This document shows positions 9,065-18,809 of a stretch of 64,000 bases of DNA, piece by piece. Position numbers and translations under genes: made by a program. This stretch comes from Notoacmeibacter ruber (GTDB taxonomy: Bacteria > Pseudomonadota > Alphaproteobacteria > Rhizobiales > Rhizobiaceae), in contig NZ_RCWN01000001.1 of NCBI RefSeq assembly GCF_003668555.1, positions 2,641,501 through 2,705,500 of the forward strand, read 5' to 3'. Within the stretch, counting starts at the first letter, position 1. The number at the start of each line of letters is the position of its first letter. The notes below the pieces were generated by a model. That model saw nothing but the letters and a program-made list of their open reading frames with translations. It had not been told where the DNA came from and did no database searches.

Positions 9065-11020
9065 ATGAGTGACGTACAATTGCATCCGGTTCAGGACGCG
9101 TGGAAGGAGCGCGCACTGATCGACAAGGCCCAGTACGATGAAATGTACAAGCGGTCGATCGACGATCCGGAGGGTTTCTGGAAAGAGCACATGCAGCGGC
9201 TCGACTGGATCAAGGAACCCACCCGGATCAAGGCGGTCAATTTCGAATATCCCGACATTTCGATCAAATGGTTCGAGGATGGCGAACTGAACGTCAGTGC
9301 CAATTGCATCGACCGCCATTTAAAGGACAAGGGCGAGCAGACGGCGATCATCTGGGAGGCCGACAGCCCCGACGATGAAGCGCAGCATATCAGCTACCAA
9401 CAGCTTCACGCTCATGTCTGCAAATTCGCAAATGTGCTGAAGGAGATGGGCGTCTCCAAGGGTGATCGGGTCGTGATCTATCTGCCGATGATCCCGCAGG
9501 CCGCCTATGCGATGCTGGCCTGTGCACGGATCGGCGCGGTTCACTCCATCGTTTTCGCGGGCTTTTCGCCCGATGCCCTCGCCGACCGCATCAACGATTG
9601 CGACGCGAAAGTCCTCATTACGGCCGATCATGCGCCGCGCGGCGGCAAGAAGACGCCGCTCAAGGCCAATGCCGACAAGGCTCTGAAGAAATGCGGCGAT
9701 GACGTCAAATGCCTCACCGTCAAGCGTGTCGGCGATGATGTCGACATGCAGGACGGGCGCGATTTCTGGCTGCACGAAATGGAAGAGACGGTCGGAAACG
9801 ACTGCGATCCCGTGGCGATGAATGCCGAGGATCCGCTCTTCATCCTCTACACATCCGGCTCGACCGGAAAGCCGAAGGGCGTCGTCCATACGTCGGGCGG
9901 CTATCTGGTCTGGACCTCGATGACCCATGAGCTGGTCTTCGATTATCATCCCGGCGACATCTACTGGTGCGGCGCCGATATCGGCTGGGTCACCGGCCAC
10001 AGCTACATCGTCTACGGCCCGCTTGCGAACGGCGCGACGACGCTGATGTTCGAGGGCGTGCCGACCTATCCGGACGCGTCACGCTTCTGGAAGGTGATCG
10101 AAAAGCACAAGGTCAACCAGTTCTATACGGCGCCGACTGCCATTCGCGCGCTGATGGGCAAAGGCGACAGCTTCGTCGAGGGTCATGACCTGTCTTCGTT
10201 GAAAGTGCTTGGCACCGTGGGCGAGCCCATCAATCCTGAAGCCTGGGAGTGGTATTTCCACAAAATCGGCAAGGGCAAGACGCCGATTGTCGACACATGG
10301 TGGCAGACCGAGACCGGCGGCCATCTCATCACCCCGCTTCCAGGCGCGACCGACCTGAAACCCGGCTCGGCCACCAATCCGTTCTTTGGCGTCAAACCGG
10401 TCATGCTGGAGGCGGAAAGCGGCAAGGTGATCGAAGCGACGGAAGCGGAGGGCGTCCTTGCCATTGCCGATAGCTGGCCGGGGCAGATGCGGACTGTCTA
10501 TGGCGATCACGAGCGCTTCGCCAACACCTATTTCCAGCAATATCAGGGCTATTACTTCTCCGGCGACGGCGCGCGCCGCGATGCCGATGGCTATTACTGG
10601 ATCACCGGACGTGTCGATGACGTCATCAACGTCTCCGGCCACCGCATGGGCACGGCCGAGGTCGAAAGCGCCCTTGTCTCCCACCCCAAGGTCTCAGAGG
10701 CAGCGGTTGTCGGTTACCCGCACGATGTGAAGGGTCAGGGCATCTACTGCTATGTGACCCTGATGGCCGGAGAGGAGCCCTCGGAGGAACTGCGCAACGA
10801 ACTTCGCAACCATGTTCGCGAGGAGATCGGGCCGATCGCCTCACCCGATCTGATCCAGTTCGCGCCGGGTCTGCCGAAAACCCGGTCGGGCAAGATCATG
10901 CGCCGCATCCTGCGCAAGATCGCCGAGGACCAGTATGACAGTCTGGGCGACACCTCGACCCTGGCCGAACCGGAGGTAGTCGACGATCTGATCGTCAACC
11001 ACAAAGACCTCAAGGGCTGA
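9065..11020 (+). CDS. acs: Acetyl-CoA synthetase
   Basis: 651 aa, full length for the AMP-forming ANL-superfamily enzyme. Visible motifs are [18 protein letters not shown] (P-loop, about residues 261-278), WWQTETGGH (adenylate binding), [11 protein letters not shown] and the C-terminal [16 protein letters not shown], whose lysine is the site of regulatory acetylation in this family. It activates acetate to acetyl-CoA through acetyl-AMP. Strong Shine-Dalgarno GGAGGGAGG; a clear intrinsic terminator follows, so it is transcribed alone. A sodium:solute symporter that might import acetate is 11 kb away. Confidence 0.96.
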   Translation: MSDVQLHPVQDAWKERALIDKAQYDEMYKRSIDDPEGFWKEHMQRLDWIKEPTRIKAVNFEYPDISIKWFEDGELNVSANCIDRHLKDKGEQTAIIWEADSPDDEAQHISYQQLHAHVCKFANVLKEMGVSKGDRVVIYLPMIPQAAYAMLACARIGAVHSIVFAGFSPDALADRINDCDAKVLITADHAPRGGKKTPLKANADKALKKCGDDVKCLTVKRVGDDVDMQDGRDFWLHEMEETVGNDCDPVAMNAEDPLFILYTSGSTGKPKGVVHTSGGYLVWTSMTHELVFDYHPGDIYWCGADIGWVTGHSYIVYGPLANGATTLMFEGVPTYPDASRFWKVIEKHKVNQFYTAPTAIRALMGKGDSFVEGHDLSSLKVLGTVGEPINPEAWEWYFHKIGKGKTPIVDTWWQTETGGHLITPLPGATDLKPGSATNPFFGVKPVMLEAESGKVIEATEAEGVLAIADSWPGQMRTVYGDHERFANTYFQQYQGYYFSGDGARRDADGYYWITGRVDDVINVSGHRMGTAEVESALVSHPKVSEAAVVGYPHDVKGQGIYCYVTLMAGEEPSEELRNELRNHVREEIGPIASPDLIQFAPGLPKTRSGKIMRRILRKIAEDQYDSLGDTSTLAEPEVVDDLIVNHKDLKG

Positions 11021-11040
11021 CCGGTCACACCTATGAAATA

Positions 11041-11071
11041 AAGGAGGCGGGCTACGGCCCGCCTTTCTTTT
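11041..11071 (+). terminator. Rho-independent terminator after acs
   Basis: AGGCGGGC / TACG / GCCCGCCT stem-loop (11045-11064) followed by TTCTTTT, 20-30 bp after the acs stop. On the minus strand the same stem is followed by CCTTTATTTC, so it may also stop transcription of the convergent membrane protein gene. Confidence 0.85.
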
Positions 11072-11088
11072 GTCTGCCAACGGATCGA

Positions 11089-11541
11089 TCAGGCGGCACG
11101 GCGTTTGAGGTTTCGCCCGCCCATACGACCCGTCAGCCGCAATCCGTCCCGCATATTAAGGCTGAGCAGTGCGATATTAAGAGCGCCTGCCAGCAATTCG
11201 ATGGCTTGAACCGCATAGAAGACAGCGTCCAGCTGACCACCTCCCGCTTTCCACGCCAGAAAAAACGCCGAGGGCACGAGAACCAGGACGCCATTCGGCG
11301 CGATGATGCGCATTCGTTTCACTTTGGCATGGGCCAGCCCGAATGTATTCAGTGCCCGCCCCGATCCACCGGCCACGGCAAGGGCGGGAATCAACACGAG
11401 AAATCCCCAGGGTATCGCCTCCTTGACGAATACGGTCATCTCCGTCGATCCGAACAGCTCGACAAAGACGGTGGAGAGCCAGAAAGTGAGAATCGTCAGC
11501 AATGCCAGAGTGCCAGCGATCGGATGGACAATGCGGGTCAT
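11089..11541 (-). CDS. Small four-helix integral membrane protein, unknown function
   Basis: 150 aa from the ATG at 11541; longer in-frame extensions run through the operator region and are not credible. About four membrane segments: GTLALLTILTFWLSTVFVEL, IPWGFLVLIPALAVAGG, APNGVLVLVPSAFFLAW and a C-terminal AIELLAGALNIALL. The C-terminus is basic (GRMGGRNLKRR). No catalytic motif is visible. It is divergent from a MarR-type regulator with two palindromic sites between them, so it is very likely that regulator's target. Function not recognised. Confidence 0.7.
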   Translation of the reverse strand: MTRIVHPIAGTLALLTILTFWLSTVFVELFGSTEMTVFVKEAIPWGFLVLIPALAVAGGSGRALNTFGLAHAKVKRMRIIAPNGVLVLVPSAFFLAWKAGGGQLDAVFYAVQAIELLAGALNIALLSLNMRDGLRLTGRMGGRNLKRRAA

Positions 11542-11558
11542 AACGACTACCTCATTAA

Positions 11559-11595
11559 ATAGCTTGCTATCTATAATATTTAATAGCGTGCTATT
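11559..11595. promoter_or_regulatory. Two palindromic operators for the MarR-type regulator
   Basis: ATAGCTTGCTAT (11559-11570) and AATAGCGTGCTATT (11582-11595) share the ATAGC-N2-GCTAT core. Their centres are 24 bp apart, so both lie close to the same face of the helix. A TATAAT (11572-11577) sits between them in the divergent gap. This is what autoregulated MarR-family promoters look like. Confidence 0.65.
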
Positions 11596-11612
11596 CAATA
11601 AGAAAGAGACGC

Positions 11613-12050
11613 ATGTTCGATAAGAGATTTTCCGCAGGCTATCTCGCGAACCACATGGCGCGCCTTTTCTTTCATGCGCTGCAACGCAATATCGCGGCAC
11701 TGGATCTGGCCCCGGCGCAGTTCATGACCCTTCTCGAACTATGGGAAGAAGACGGTCTGACGCAGGCCGAGCTGGTCGAACGCCTCGATGTCGAACAGGC
11801 GACGATGGCCAACACGCTCAAAAGGATGGAACGTGACGGCCTGATTGAGCGAAAGCCCCATCCTGTCGATCGCCGATCACGGAAAAACTGCCTCACGGAA
11901 CGCGGTCGGAACCTGCAAAAGCCGGCCACCGAAGCAGCGACCTCTGTCAATGAGATTGCCCTTCAGGGATTGAACCCTTGGGAGCGCACCGCCCTGATCG
12001 AACTCATGCGCAACACGATCTCCAATCTGCAGAAAGCGGAGCGATTTTGA
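11613..12050 (+). CDS. MarR-family transcriptional regulator
   Basis: 145 aa, the usual MarR length. The winged helix-turn-helix spans residues about 35-100: LDLAPAQFMTLLELWEEDGLT, QAELVERLDVEQATMANTLK (recognition helix) and DGLIERKPHPVDRRSRK (wing with the DxRS/K pattern). N- and C-terminal helices form the dimer interface. Probably controls itself and the divergent membrane protein through the twin palindromes upstream; the ligand is unknown. The following gene overlaps its stop codon. Confidence 0.88.
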   Translation: MFDKRFSAGYLANHMARLFFHALQRNIAALDLAPAQFMTLLELWEEDGLTQAELVERLDVEQATMANTLKRMERDGLIERKPHPVDRRSRKNCLTERGRNLQKPATEAATSVNEIALQGLNPWERTALIELMRNTISNLQKAERF

Positions 12051-12388
12051 GCGCCCGCTATCCCGAAACGCCCGATGGCCGCTATTTCGTCGCCAAAGGC
12101 CGGCTGTGGCGAAAGAGCGATCCATCGCTTTCCGATAATGAACGTCAGGATACCGTAGACGATTTGATGGCGGCGCGCCGTGAGGTTCGCGATGCACCGG
12201 ACGACGAATCCAGAAAGGCCGCCCGGAGACGCGTCGACGCCGCAAAAAAGCGCCTTGGCGAGCGCGGGCCGGTCTGGTGGACCGATGGCGCACCGGACGA
12301 GACGCGCAAGGCGCCCTGGAACACCCGCTACGCCGATTGGTGGGCCGGCCTCGGCGACGAAGAGAAAGCGCGTGGAAATCCGGACTAG
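12047..12388 (+). CDS. Conserved hypothetical protein coupled to the MarR gene
   Basis: About 113 aa if started at the TTG that overlaps the MarR stop codon (TTGA, 4-bp overlap), with CGGAGCG upstream. The N-terminus [20 protein letters not shown], a charged helical middle (about residues 30-70) rich in Arg/Asp/Ala, and a C-terminal GPVWWTDG / [13 protein letters not shown] tryptophan-rich end look like one small soluble protein. No catalytic motif is recognised. Tail-to-tail with purH, overlapping it by 4 bp. The overlap suggests cotranslation with the regulator. Confidence 0.65.
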   Translation: MSARYPETPDGRYFVAKGRLWRKSDPSLSDNERQDTVDDLMAARREVRDAPDDESRKAARRRVDAAKKRLGERGPVWWTDGAPDETRKAPWNTRYADWWAGLGDEEKARGNPD

Positions 12389-14001
12389 TGACGGAAGTGG
12401 CGCATGCCCGTCATCACCATGGCGATCCCGTGCTCATCCGCCGCGGCGATCACCTCATCGTCGCGCATTGAACCGCCCGGCTGGATCACCGCCGTCGCAC
12501 CAGCTTCCACCGCTGAAAGCAGGCCGTCCGCAAAGGGGAAGAAGGCGTCGGAAGCCACGACGGAGCCTTTCGACAAGGGTTCGGAGATACCTGCTGCTTC
12601 GGCAGCATCGGCGCTTTTGCGCGCTGCGATACGGGCGCTGTCGACACGGCTCATCTGTCCAGCGCCAACGCCGACGGTCGCGCCTTCCTTGACGTAGACG
12701 ATGGCATTGCTCTTCACATGCTTGGCGACCCGGAAGGCGAAACGCAGATCGGCCATCTCCTGATCGCTGGGCGCGCGCTTGGTCACAACCTTCAGATCGA
12801 GATCGTCGATCCGACCGAAATCGCGATCCTGCACGAGAAGGCCGCCGGCAACGCTCTTGACGGTCGCGCCCCGCGCCGCCGGGTCGGGCAGTCCGCCCGT
12901 CAGCAGCAGCCGCAGGTTCTTCTTGGCAGCGATAATCGCCTTGGCTTCATCGCTGGCATCCGGCGCAATGATAACCTCCGTGAAGACCTTGACGATCTCC
13001 TCGGCCGCTTCCGCATCCAGTGCGCGGTTGAGAGCGACGATCCCGCCGAATGCCGAAACCGGATCGCAGCGGAGAGCCTTGCGGTACGCATCGACGAGCG
13101 ACGCGCCCTCGGCGACGCCGCAGGGGTTGGCGTGCTTGATGATGGCGACGGCGGCCGTCCGCTCCGGATCGAATTCGGCCGCCAGTTCGAAGGCGGCGTC
13201 GGTATCGTTGATATTGTTGTAGGACAGCGTCTTGCCCTGCACCTGCGTCGCGGTCGCGACGCCAGGCCGATTCGTGCCATCGGTGTAGAAGCCGGCGCTC
13301 TGATGCGGGTTTTCCCCATAACGCATCACCGCCGCCAGCTTACCGCCAAAAGCACGGTAATCCGGCGCTTCGACATCCAGCGTTTCGGCGAACCAGTTCG
13401 AGATGGCGGCATCATAGGCGGCCGTGCGGGCAAAGGCTTTCGCGGAAAGCCGCTGGCGGAACGCATAATTGGTCCCGCCATCGTTTTCAGCGATCTGCGC
13501 CAGAAGCGGCGCATAATCGGACGGGTCTACGATCGTCGCGACATAGGCGTGATTTTTCGCCGAGGCGCGCACCATGGCAGGCCCGCCAATATCGATATTT
13601 TCGACGGTCAGTGCGTATTCACCACCCGCGGCGCGCACCTCTTCGAACGGGTAGAGATTGATGACCGCCAGATCGATGGCGCCGATGTCATGCTCTTCCA
13701 TCGCGGCCTTGTGGTCGGCATCGTCGCGGATCGACAGAAGGCCGCCATGGACTTTCGGATGAAGTGTCTTGACGCGTCCATCCATGATCTCGGGAAAGCC
13801 GGTAATGTCTGACACGTCCTTGACGGCCAACCCGGCTTCGCGGATCGCCTTCGCAGTGCCGCCGGTCGAAAGCAGCTCCACGTCGCGTTCGGCCAGGGCG
13901 CGCGCCAGATCGATAAGACCGGTCTTGTCGGAAACGGAGAGGAGTGCGCGCCGGATCGTGATGCGGTCGGGCGGAGTGATGGATTTTGCGGCAACGGCCA
14001 T
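12385..14001 (-). CDS. purH: Bifunctional AICAR transformylase / IMP cyclohydrolase
   Basis: 538 aa from the ATG at 14001, the normal family length; a frame extension to 14112 adds unrelated residues and is rejected. N-terminal MGS-like IMP cyclohydrolase domain ([27 protein letters not shown]), then the AICAR transformylase domain with the catalytic [11 protein letters not shown] motif and a C-terminal [15 protein letters not shown] / [11 protein letters not shown]. Catalyses the last two steps of IMP synthesis. It follows the heparinase-like gene on the same strand after about 136 bp. Confidence 0.97.
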   Translation of the reverse strand: MAVAAKSITPPDRITIRRALLSVSDKTGLIDLARALAERDVELLSTGGTAKAIREAGLAVKDVSDITGFPEIMDGRVKTLHPKVHGGLLSIRDDADHKAAMEEHDIGAIDLAVINLYPFEEVRAAGGEYALTVENIDIGGPAMVRASAKNHAYVATIVDPSDYAPLLAQIAENDGGTNYAFRQRLSAKAFARTAAYDAAISNWFAETLDVEAPDYRAFGGKLAAVMRYGENPHQSAGFYTDGTNRPGVATATQVQGKTLSYNNINDTDAAFELAAEFDPERTAAVAIIKHANPCGVAEGASLVDAYRKALRCDPVSAFGGIVALNRALDAEAAEEIVKVFTEVIIAPDASDEAKAIIAAKKNLRLLLTGGLPDPAARGATVKSVAGGLLVQDRDFGRIDDLDLKVVTKRAPSDQEMADLRFAFRVAKHVKSNAIVYVKEGATVGVGAGQMSRVDSARIAARKSADAAEAAGISEPLSKGSVVASDAFFPFADGLLSAVEAGATAVIQPGGSMRDDEVIAAADEHGIAMVMTGMRHFRH

Positions 14002-14027
14002 GGATCGGATCCTGTCTCGGGGAGCAT

Positions 14028-14045
14028 CCGCCCTCTGTCGGGCGG
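14028..14045 (-). promoter_or_regulatory. Hairpin in the purH leader
   Basis: CCGCCC, a 6-nt loop, GGGCGG: a compact 6-bp GC stem 27 bases upstream of the purH start. Not followed by a U-tract. I could not match the leader to the ZTP or THF riboswitch consensus. Confidence 0.3.
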
Positions 14046-14137
14046 TCATGGGAGTTAGCAGGCCCCTAGCACGATGATTCGTCCATGGCGAGATTGCGGC
14101 GCCTGCCGTCACCAGTTTCCGCGCCCTGCCATACCTA

Positions 14138-15859
14138 TTAGTCCTCTGCGACCAGGCCCCATTCGATCGTCAGCGGCGCGTTCGATATCGGCGGCGTGAT
14201 CTCGATCTGCCGTGTCGCGGCAGGTTCGCCAGCCCGACCGAGATAGAGACTGTCGGTCATCGCCGCACGGTGACCATCGACGACGAAGCGCCAACGCCGC
14301 CCACCCTTCGTCGTCAACCTGATCGAGCCGTCGCGCTCACGCCAGCAATCGATCGTTGGATGGAGATGAAACCGGAGCGTCACCGGCATGTCTATCACGA
14401 TCTCCCGATCGTCCGGCTCGGCATAGAGCCGGTCGATACCGGCAAGGGATTGACCGTTTTCGGCAAGAATCAGCGTCCGCTCGTGGCGCAATCCGAAAGG
14501 CTCGACATAGCCATCATGAGCCGCCGTCGCCGCGTGTGTTCCGTCGCGCCGCAGCGCCACGTGAACCGGGCCGATCAGCGGTCGCCCCAGCCATTTCATC
14601 AAGCGCCCGGCCCGTGCAAATTGCGCGGAAGAGCGATCGGCCACAGCCAGTGTGGAATGCGCGGCAGTCACACGGGAGAGTCCGAACACCGTCGATTTCG
14701 GATCGCGGGCAGCGCCGCAATTGACGACAATCGGCTCGCCGCCCGACGAGAACTCGAACGACAGCATGCCGGCATGCGCATGGCCGGCGAAGGAAAGCGG
14801 AGGCGGTCCGCCCACATCCGCAATGGCCACGCTATCGCCGGCCTCCAATCGCAGATAATGGGAAGCCGCCGCCAAGCCAGCCGGCCGACCCTCCGTTTCA
14901 TCGCGGGCCAGAAGCGTCTGGATCAGGAGTGGATCGACCCAACCGCCACCGTTGAAACGCGCCAGACGGCCCGCTCCGAGATCGAAGAAGCGGAGCAGAA
15001 CGAAAAGCCGGTCGATGGCCTCGGTAAAGGGTTGGGGTGGCGCACGACCGAGATGGCCATAGGCCTGGCGAAGCAGCAGCAGGTCTTCCAGAATGGTCGG
15101 CAGCACCGACGGATCGCGGCTGGCGTGACCGCCATCGGCGAGCAATTGCCGGTCAAGTTCGCTCAGGAGGTTCTTCTCGGCCTTCTCCACGCGCTTTTGT
15201 CCGTCGGATAGGCAGAGCGCCAGTCCGAGCAGCGCAACCCTTCCGCGAAGGCGGTCGAGTGGCTCGGGCGAGGCCGGAATCGCGCGGCGAAGCCACCGAC
15301 AATGGCGCACGAAGGCGCGGCCCAGCATCGGGCCGAAATGCGAATCGGCATTGCGGAGCAAAAGCGGCGAGGCCTTGAGCCATTGCAATACCCGCTCCGT
15401 CGCAATTCCGACATTGGCGCTCGTCCTGGTCGCAAGGACAGGCCGCGAGAGATAATCCTCGACCAGATACCGCGCTTGCGCAGCGGCAAGATCGCTCTGG
15501 GCGGCCTGAAAGTCGGCCAGCCAGACGAACCGCTCCAGCTCCCTGCACCAACTTTCCGGCACATCGTTCTGGGCGAACGGACCACCTGGCCCGACCGAAA
15601 CGGTATGCCCCGCGAGGCGCCATTCACCGGAGTAATAGGCTCTGGCCCGTTCAGGGTCGCCTTCCATGAGGCGCTGCGGCGCAAAGACGATATGCGGCGG
15701 ATTGGAAACGAGGCGCAGCGCACGAAGCCGGGCCAGCCGTCCGGTTTGAAAGGGACGAACCAGTTGCCGCTTGGCGGCTTCGACAAGAAGGCGAAACAAT
15801 GCGCTCGGATATTCGCCTATCGTGATGGCCCCGGTTGGAGTGTTCTTCTTATCCGACAA
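14138..15859 (-). CDS. Heparinase II/III-like protein
   Basis: 573 aa. The N-terminal two thirds are an alpha-helical toroid-type region ([36 protein letters not shown]). The C-terminal beta domain carries the PF07940 signature [24 protein letters not shown] with the conserved His near residue 360, and [20 protein letters not shown]. No signal peptide is obvious. Family members are polysaccharide lyases, but in alphaproteobacteria this gene between rsmB and purH is widespread and its substrate is not established. A role in cell-surface or periplasmic glycan turnover is an inference. Confidence 0.8.
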   Translation of the reverse strand: MSDKKNTPTGAITIGEYPSALFRLLVEAAKRQLVRPFQTGRLARLRALRLVSNPPHIVFAPQRLMEGDPERARAYYSGEWRLAGHTVSVGPGGPFAQNDVPESWCRELERFVWLADFQAAQSDLAAAQARYLVEDYLSRPVLATRTSANVGIATERVLQWLKASPLLLRNADSHFGPMLGRAFVRHCRWLRRAIPASPEPLDRLRGRVALLGLALCLSDGQKRVEKAEKNLLSELDRQLLADGGHASRDPSVLPTILEDLLLLRQAYGHLGRAPPQPFTEAIDRLFVLLRFFDLGAGRLARFNGGGWVDPLLIQTLLARDETEGRPAGLAAASHYLRLEAGDSVAIADVGGPPPLSFAGHAHAGMLSFEFSSGGEPIVVNCGAARDPKSTVFGLSRVTAAHSTLAVADRSSAQFARAGRLMKWLGRPLIGPVHVALRRDGTHAATAAHDGYVEPFGLRHERTLILAENGQSLAGIDRLYAEPDDREIVIDMPVTLRFHLHPTIDCWRERDGSIRLTTKGGRRWRFVVDGHRAAMTDSLYLGRAGEPAATRQIEITPPISNAPLTIEWGLVAED

Positions 15860-15910
15860 CTCTATGCGTGAGTGTTGCCGCGCATCAAACGCTATCGGTG
15901 GATAAGTCGT

Positions 15911-17293
15911 TCAAATCCGCCGAAATCGCGCGGCAAAAAAACCGTCGACGCCGCCGATCTCGGCCCAGTTCGCCGGCGTGGTTCGAACCCAGCCCTCTCC
16001 GGTGATCGCAGTTTCGAAGCCGGGTATCTCGGCCTGGCTGACCGGAAGCGGCTCGATCGCCTCCAGCGCCTCGAACGCCCTGGCCACCGCTTCACCCTCA
16101 CGCCGGTCCAGCGAACAGTTTGCAAATACGATCGTTCCACCCGGCCTGACAAGATCAACGCAACGCTGAAGAAGGACCGCCTGTAGGGCCGCCATCCGTT
16201 CCACCACGGCATCCGATTTCGTCCACAGCACGTCCGGATGGCGACGTGCGGTGCCTGTGGACGAGCACGGCGCGTCGAGAAGAACGGCATCGAAGGCTTC
16301 GTCCGGCGCCCATTTCCGAAGGTCAGCGGCGACCGTCTTTGCGGAAAGGTCAAGCCGGCGAAGATTGTCCTCAAGCCGGCGGAGGCGGGAAGCCGAAAGG
16401 TCGAGCGCCGTCACGGCCGCGCCCGACAAGGCGATTTGCGCGGTCTTGCCCCCTGGCGCAGCGCAGAGGTCCGCAACCTTCATCGAGGGCGTCGCACCGA
16501 TCAGCCGAGCCGGGATCGTCGCGGCGGCATCCTGCACCCACCAGGCGCCTTCCTCGAATCCCGGGAGAGCCGGGATAGGCGGCGTCGAAGCGGGAAGGCG
16601 CAACGAGCCATTCGGCAGAATGCGCGCACCAAGCTCTTCTGCCCAGCGCTCCGCGTTCGCCTTTACGGTCAGGTCGACGGAGGCCTCCATCTGATGCGCC
16701 TGAAGGATGGCGGCAGCGCTCTCCTCGCCATAATCGCGCGTCAGGGCTGCCGCGAACCATTGCGGCGCATTGAGCGCCTTCTGCGCGACCGCCTCGCGCT
16801 TTTCATCCGACATGCGAGTGAGCCCGCGAAGCACGGCATTCACGAGCGAGGCAAACCGCGAAAGTCGCGGATCGCCTTGCGCAGCGGTCACCGCAAGATC
16901 CACCGCGGCGCTATCTGGCACCGAAAGATGCACGATTTGCGCCGCGCCCACATGAAGAAGATGTTCCAACGCCCGCGCATTCGGCGGCAGCGGCCGATCC
17001 AGGCGATCGGCGATCAGCGCTTCCAGGCTGCCGCGATGGCGAAGAGCCGTGAGCAGAATGGCGCGGCATAGCCCACGGTCGCGCGGCTCAAGCGCGATAT
17101 AGGCCGGATTGCCGTTTTCATCGTCGGTCAGCGCATCCAGCGGTGTCGCCTTGTCGATCACGGCGGCAAGGAGGCGAGCGGCGGCTAGGCGAGGCGCAAG
17201 CCCCGTCTTTGTGGAAGAGTGATCTGTGTGCGTCGCCGCGGTTTTCCCGGCTGGGCGCGCGGACTTTCTTGCGGAAGTAGCCCTCACGCCCAA
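15911..17293 (-). CDS. rsmB: 16S rRNA m5C967 methyltransferase-like protein
   Basis: 460 aa. N-terminal NusB-like helical domain ([17 protein letters not shown] to about residue 165) followed by a Rossmann methyltransferase domain: [14 protein letters not shown] (SAM binding), [20 protein letters not shown] with the motif IV Cys, and [14 protein letters not shown] with the catalytic Cys of motif VI. The residue before that Cys is Asn where Thr is commonly seen. It methylates C967 of 16S rRNA. The first 10 bp overlap the end of htpX on the same strand. Confidence 0.9.
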   Translation of the reverse strand: MGVRATSARKSARPAGKTAATHTDHSSTKTGLAPRLAAARLLAAVIDKATPLDALTDDENGNPAYIALEPRDRGLCRAILLTALRHRGSLEALIADRLDRPLPPNARALEHLLHVGAAQIVHLSVPDSAAVDLAVTAAQGDPRLSRFASLVNAVLRGLTRMSDEKREAVAQKALNAPQWFAAALTRDYGEESAAAILQAHQMEASVDLTVKANAERWAEELGARILPNGSLRLPASTPPIPALPGFEEGAWWVQDAAATIPARLIGATPSMKVADLCAAPGGKTAQIALSGAAVTALDLSASRLRRLEDNLRRLDLSAKTVAADLRKWAPDEAFDAVLLDAPCSSTGTARRHPDVLWTKSDAVVERMAALQAVLLQRCVDLVRPGGTIVFANCSLDRREGEAVARAFEALEAIEPLPVSQAEIPGFETAITGEGWVRTTPANWAEIGGVDGFFAARFRRI

Positions 17294-18228
17294 GGGCCTC
17301 GACGCCCGGCACCGGTCGGCACACGAGCCCCACCCTTATGGATACTGTCCTGAGCGGCCCGTCCGGAGGACAAACCCGAGCCGCCCCCCATACCAGACGC
17401 CATCTCCTTGAGCGCGGCAATGCGGTTCGCGGTCGCCGGATGCGTCGAGAAAAGGCTATCCATGCGCTGACCATTGAGCGGATTGATGATGAACATGTGC
17501 GCCGTCGCGGGGTTACGTTCCGCATTGTCGTTGGGTATGGCCTCCGCCCCGCGCGCAATCCGCTGGAGGGCGCTCGCCAGGGCCAGCGGATCGCCGGATA
17601 TTTCCGCGCCGCGCCGGTCGGCGGCATATTCACGCGTCCGGCTGATCGCCATCTGCACGATCATCGCGGCCAGCGGAGCAACGATCATCGCCGCCAGCAT
17701 CCCTATGATGCCGAGAGGGTTGTTGCCGCGATTGCCGCCGAAAAAGAACGCAAAATTGGCGAGCATCGAAATGGCACCGGCCAACGTCGCCGTGATCGTC
17801 ATGATTAACGTGTCGCGATTTTGGACGTGCGCCAGTTCATGCGCCATGACGCCGGCCAGTTCCCGCTCATCCAGTTGCCGAAGAAGGCCCGTTGTCGCTG
17901 CAACCGCGGCATTCTCCGGGTTTCGGCCAGTGGCAAAAGCATTCGGCTGGTCGTTTTCCATGATGTAGACCTTGGGCATGGGCAGGCCTGCGTTCTGCGA
18001 AAGCTGCTCTACCATGCGGTAGAAACCGGGAGCGCTTTGCGCGTCGACCTGCCGCGCACCGTGCATCTTCAACACGAGCTTGTCCGCGTTCCAGTAGGAG
18101 AACAGGTTCATGACAACAGCGACACCGAACGCGATCAGCATGCCGCCGCGTCCGCCGATCAGAAAGCCGACGCCCATGAAGAGGGCTGTCATGAAGGCGA
18201 TCAGCATTGCCGTCTTAACGTAATTCAT
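17284..18228 (-). CDS. htpX: HtpX-family membrane zinc metalloprotease
   Basis: 314 aa from the ATG at 18228; the frame extends to 18390 but that segment runs through the promoter and the divergent gene. Two N-terminal membrane helices ([38 protein letters not shown]), the zinc site [12 protein letters not shown] (HExxH) near residue 130, two further hydrophobic segments, and a downstream [11 protein letters not shown] supplying the third ligand (Glu). Degrades damaged inner-membrane proteins. Cotranscribed with rsmB (10-bp overlap). Confidence 0.94.
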   Translation of the reverse strand: MNYVKTAMLIAFMTALFMGVGFLIGGRGGMLIAFGVAVVMNLFSYWNADKLVLKMHGARQVDAQSAPGFYRMVEQLSQNAGLPMPKVYIMENDQPNAFATGRNPENAAVAATTGLLRQLDERELAGVMAHELAHVQNRDTLIMTITATLAGAISMLANFAFFFGGNRGNNPLGIIGMLAAMIVAPLAAMIVQMAISRTREYAADRRGAEISGDPLALASALQRIARGAEAIPNDNAERNPATAHMFIINPLNGQRMDSLFSTHPATANRIAALKEMASGMGGGSGLSSGRAAQDSIHKGGARVPTGAGRRGPWA

Positions 18229-18274
18229 CGTCTCCGCTCGTCCTTTCCGAAGGATGCAGACTGTTGAGTTGCGC

Positions 18275-18305
18275 CTTATATGGGAGGTTGTGCACGACGG
18301 ATCAA
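18275..18305 (-). promoter_or_regulatory. Candidate htpX promoter
   Basis: On the minus strand TTGATC (18300-18305), a 17-bp spacer and CATATA (18277-18282), about 50 bp before the htpX ATG. The -10 region also reads CCCATATA, which resembles the sigma-32 -10 element, although no good CTTGAA -35 is seen. Heat-shock control is therefore only a possibility. Confidence 0.4.
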
Positions 18306-18319
18306 TTCGGGAGAAATCG

Positions 18320-18658
18320 ATGACGGAAAAGTCACGCAAGGACGACGCGAAGGACGCCATCAAGCAGGCGACAAGCGGACTGGGCGCCAAGGAGAACGAA
18401 GCAACGCCCGATAAGGCCCGACTGAAAGACGAGCCAAAAGGCGATGAAAACGAGGAAGACGGACGATCGGCCTCGCCTCAACGTCGGCTCGAAGATCTTC
18501 CCGCCGCTGCTCGCCGCGCCCTGCAGGAAGCGGAGGAACGCCGTGCGAAGATCGATGCCTTCGAGGACGAGATGCCGCGTGAAATCGACGGTCGCGGCGG
18601 ACGCGAACCAGTGCGCTATGGCGACTGGGAAAAGAAGGGCATCGCCATCGATTTCTGA
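18320..18658 (+). CDS. DUF1674 / SDHAF4-like succinate dehydrogenase assembly factor
   Basis: 112 aa from the ATG at 18320 with GGGAGAAA upstream. The first 70 residues are charged and probably disordered. The C-terminus carries the family signature [20 protein letters not shown] followed by DF, shared with the mitochondrial SDHAF4/Sdh8 factor that protects the flavinated SdhA subunit before complex II assembly. Divergent from htpX. No sdh genes are nearby. Confidence 0.85.
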   Translation: MTEKSRKDDAKDAIKQATSGLGAKENEATPDKARLKDEPKGDENEEDGRSASPQRRLEDLPAAARRALQEAEERRAKIDAFEDEMPREIDGRGGREPVRYGDWEKKGIAIDF

Positions 18659-18662
18659 GTCG

Positions 18663-18797
18663 GCAACATTCGATTTCGCTGCGTGGCCAGCCTATTACGA
18701 TTTCGAGGATGAAGGTTTCGAGGTCGAAGCCGGCAACATCATCGACACCGATCTCGACATGCACACCGTCCGCTTCGGTGTCGCCTACAAATTCTGA
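18663..18797 (+). pseudogene. 3' remnant of an Omp25/Omp31-type outer-membrane protein gene
   Basis: Directly after the SDHAF4-like stop codon, 44 codons in another frame encode a peptide ending TDLDMHTVRFGVAYKF and a stop. An alternating pattern with a terminal Phe is the final beta-strand and C-terminal insertion signal of outer-membrane barrels, and D-hTVR-G--YKF is typical of rhizobial Omp25-like proteins. No start codon or ribosome-binding site precedes it, and the rest of the barrel is missing. I read it as the tail of a deleted gene. Confidence 0.6.
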
Positions 18798-18809
18798 TCG
18801 TCTCCGCGC

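Noticed and set aside
14002..14137. purH leader as a ZTP or THF riboswitch
   Set aside because: A compact hairpin is present, but the conserved core blocks of those riboswitches could not be found by eye.
15975..16000. GGTTCGAACCCAG resembling a tRNA T-arm
   Set aside because: It is inside the rsmB coding sequence and no acceptor, D-arm or anticodon arm could be built around it.
18229..18390. N-terminal extension of htpX
   Set aside because: Extends across the promoter and the divergent SDHAF4-like gene; the first membrane helix of HtpX starts right after the ATG at 18228.
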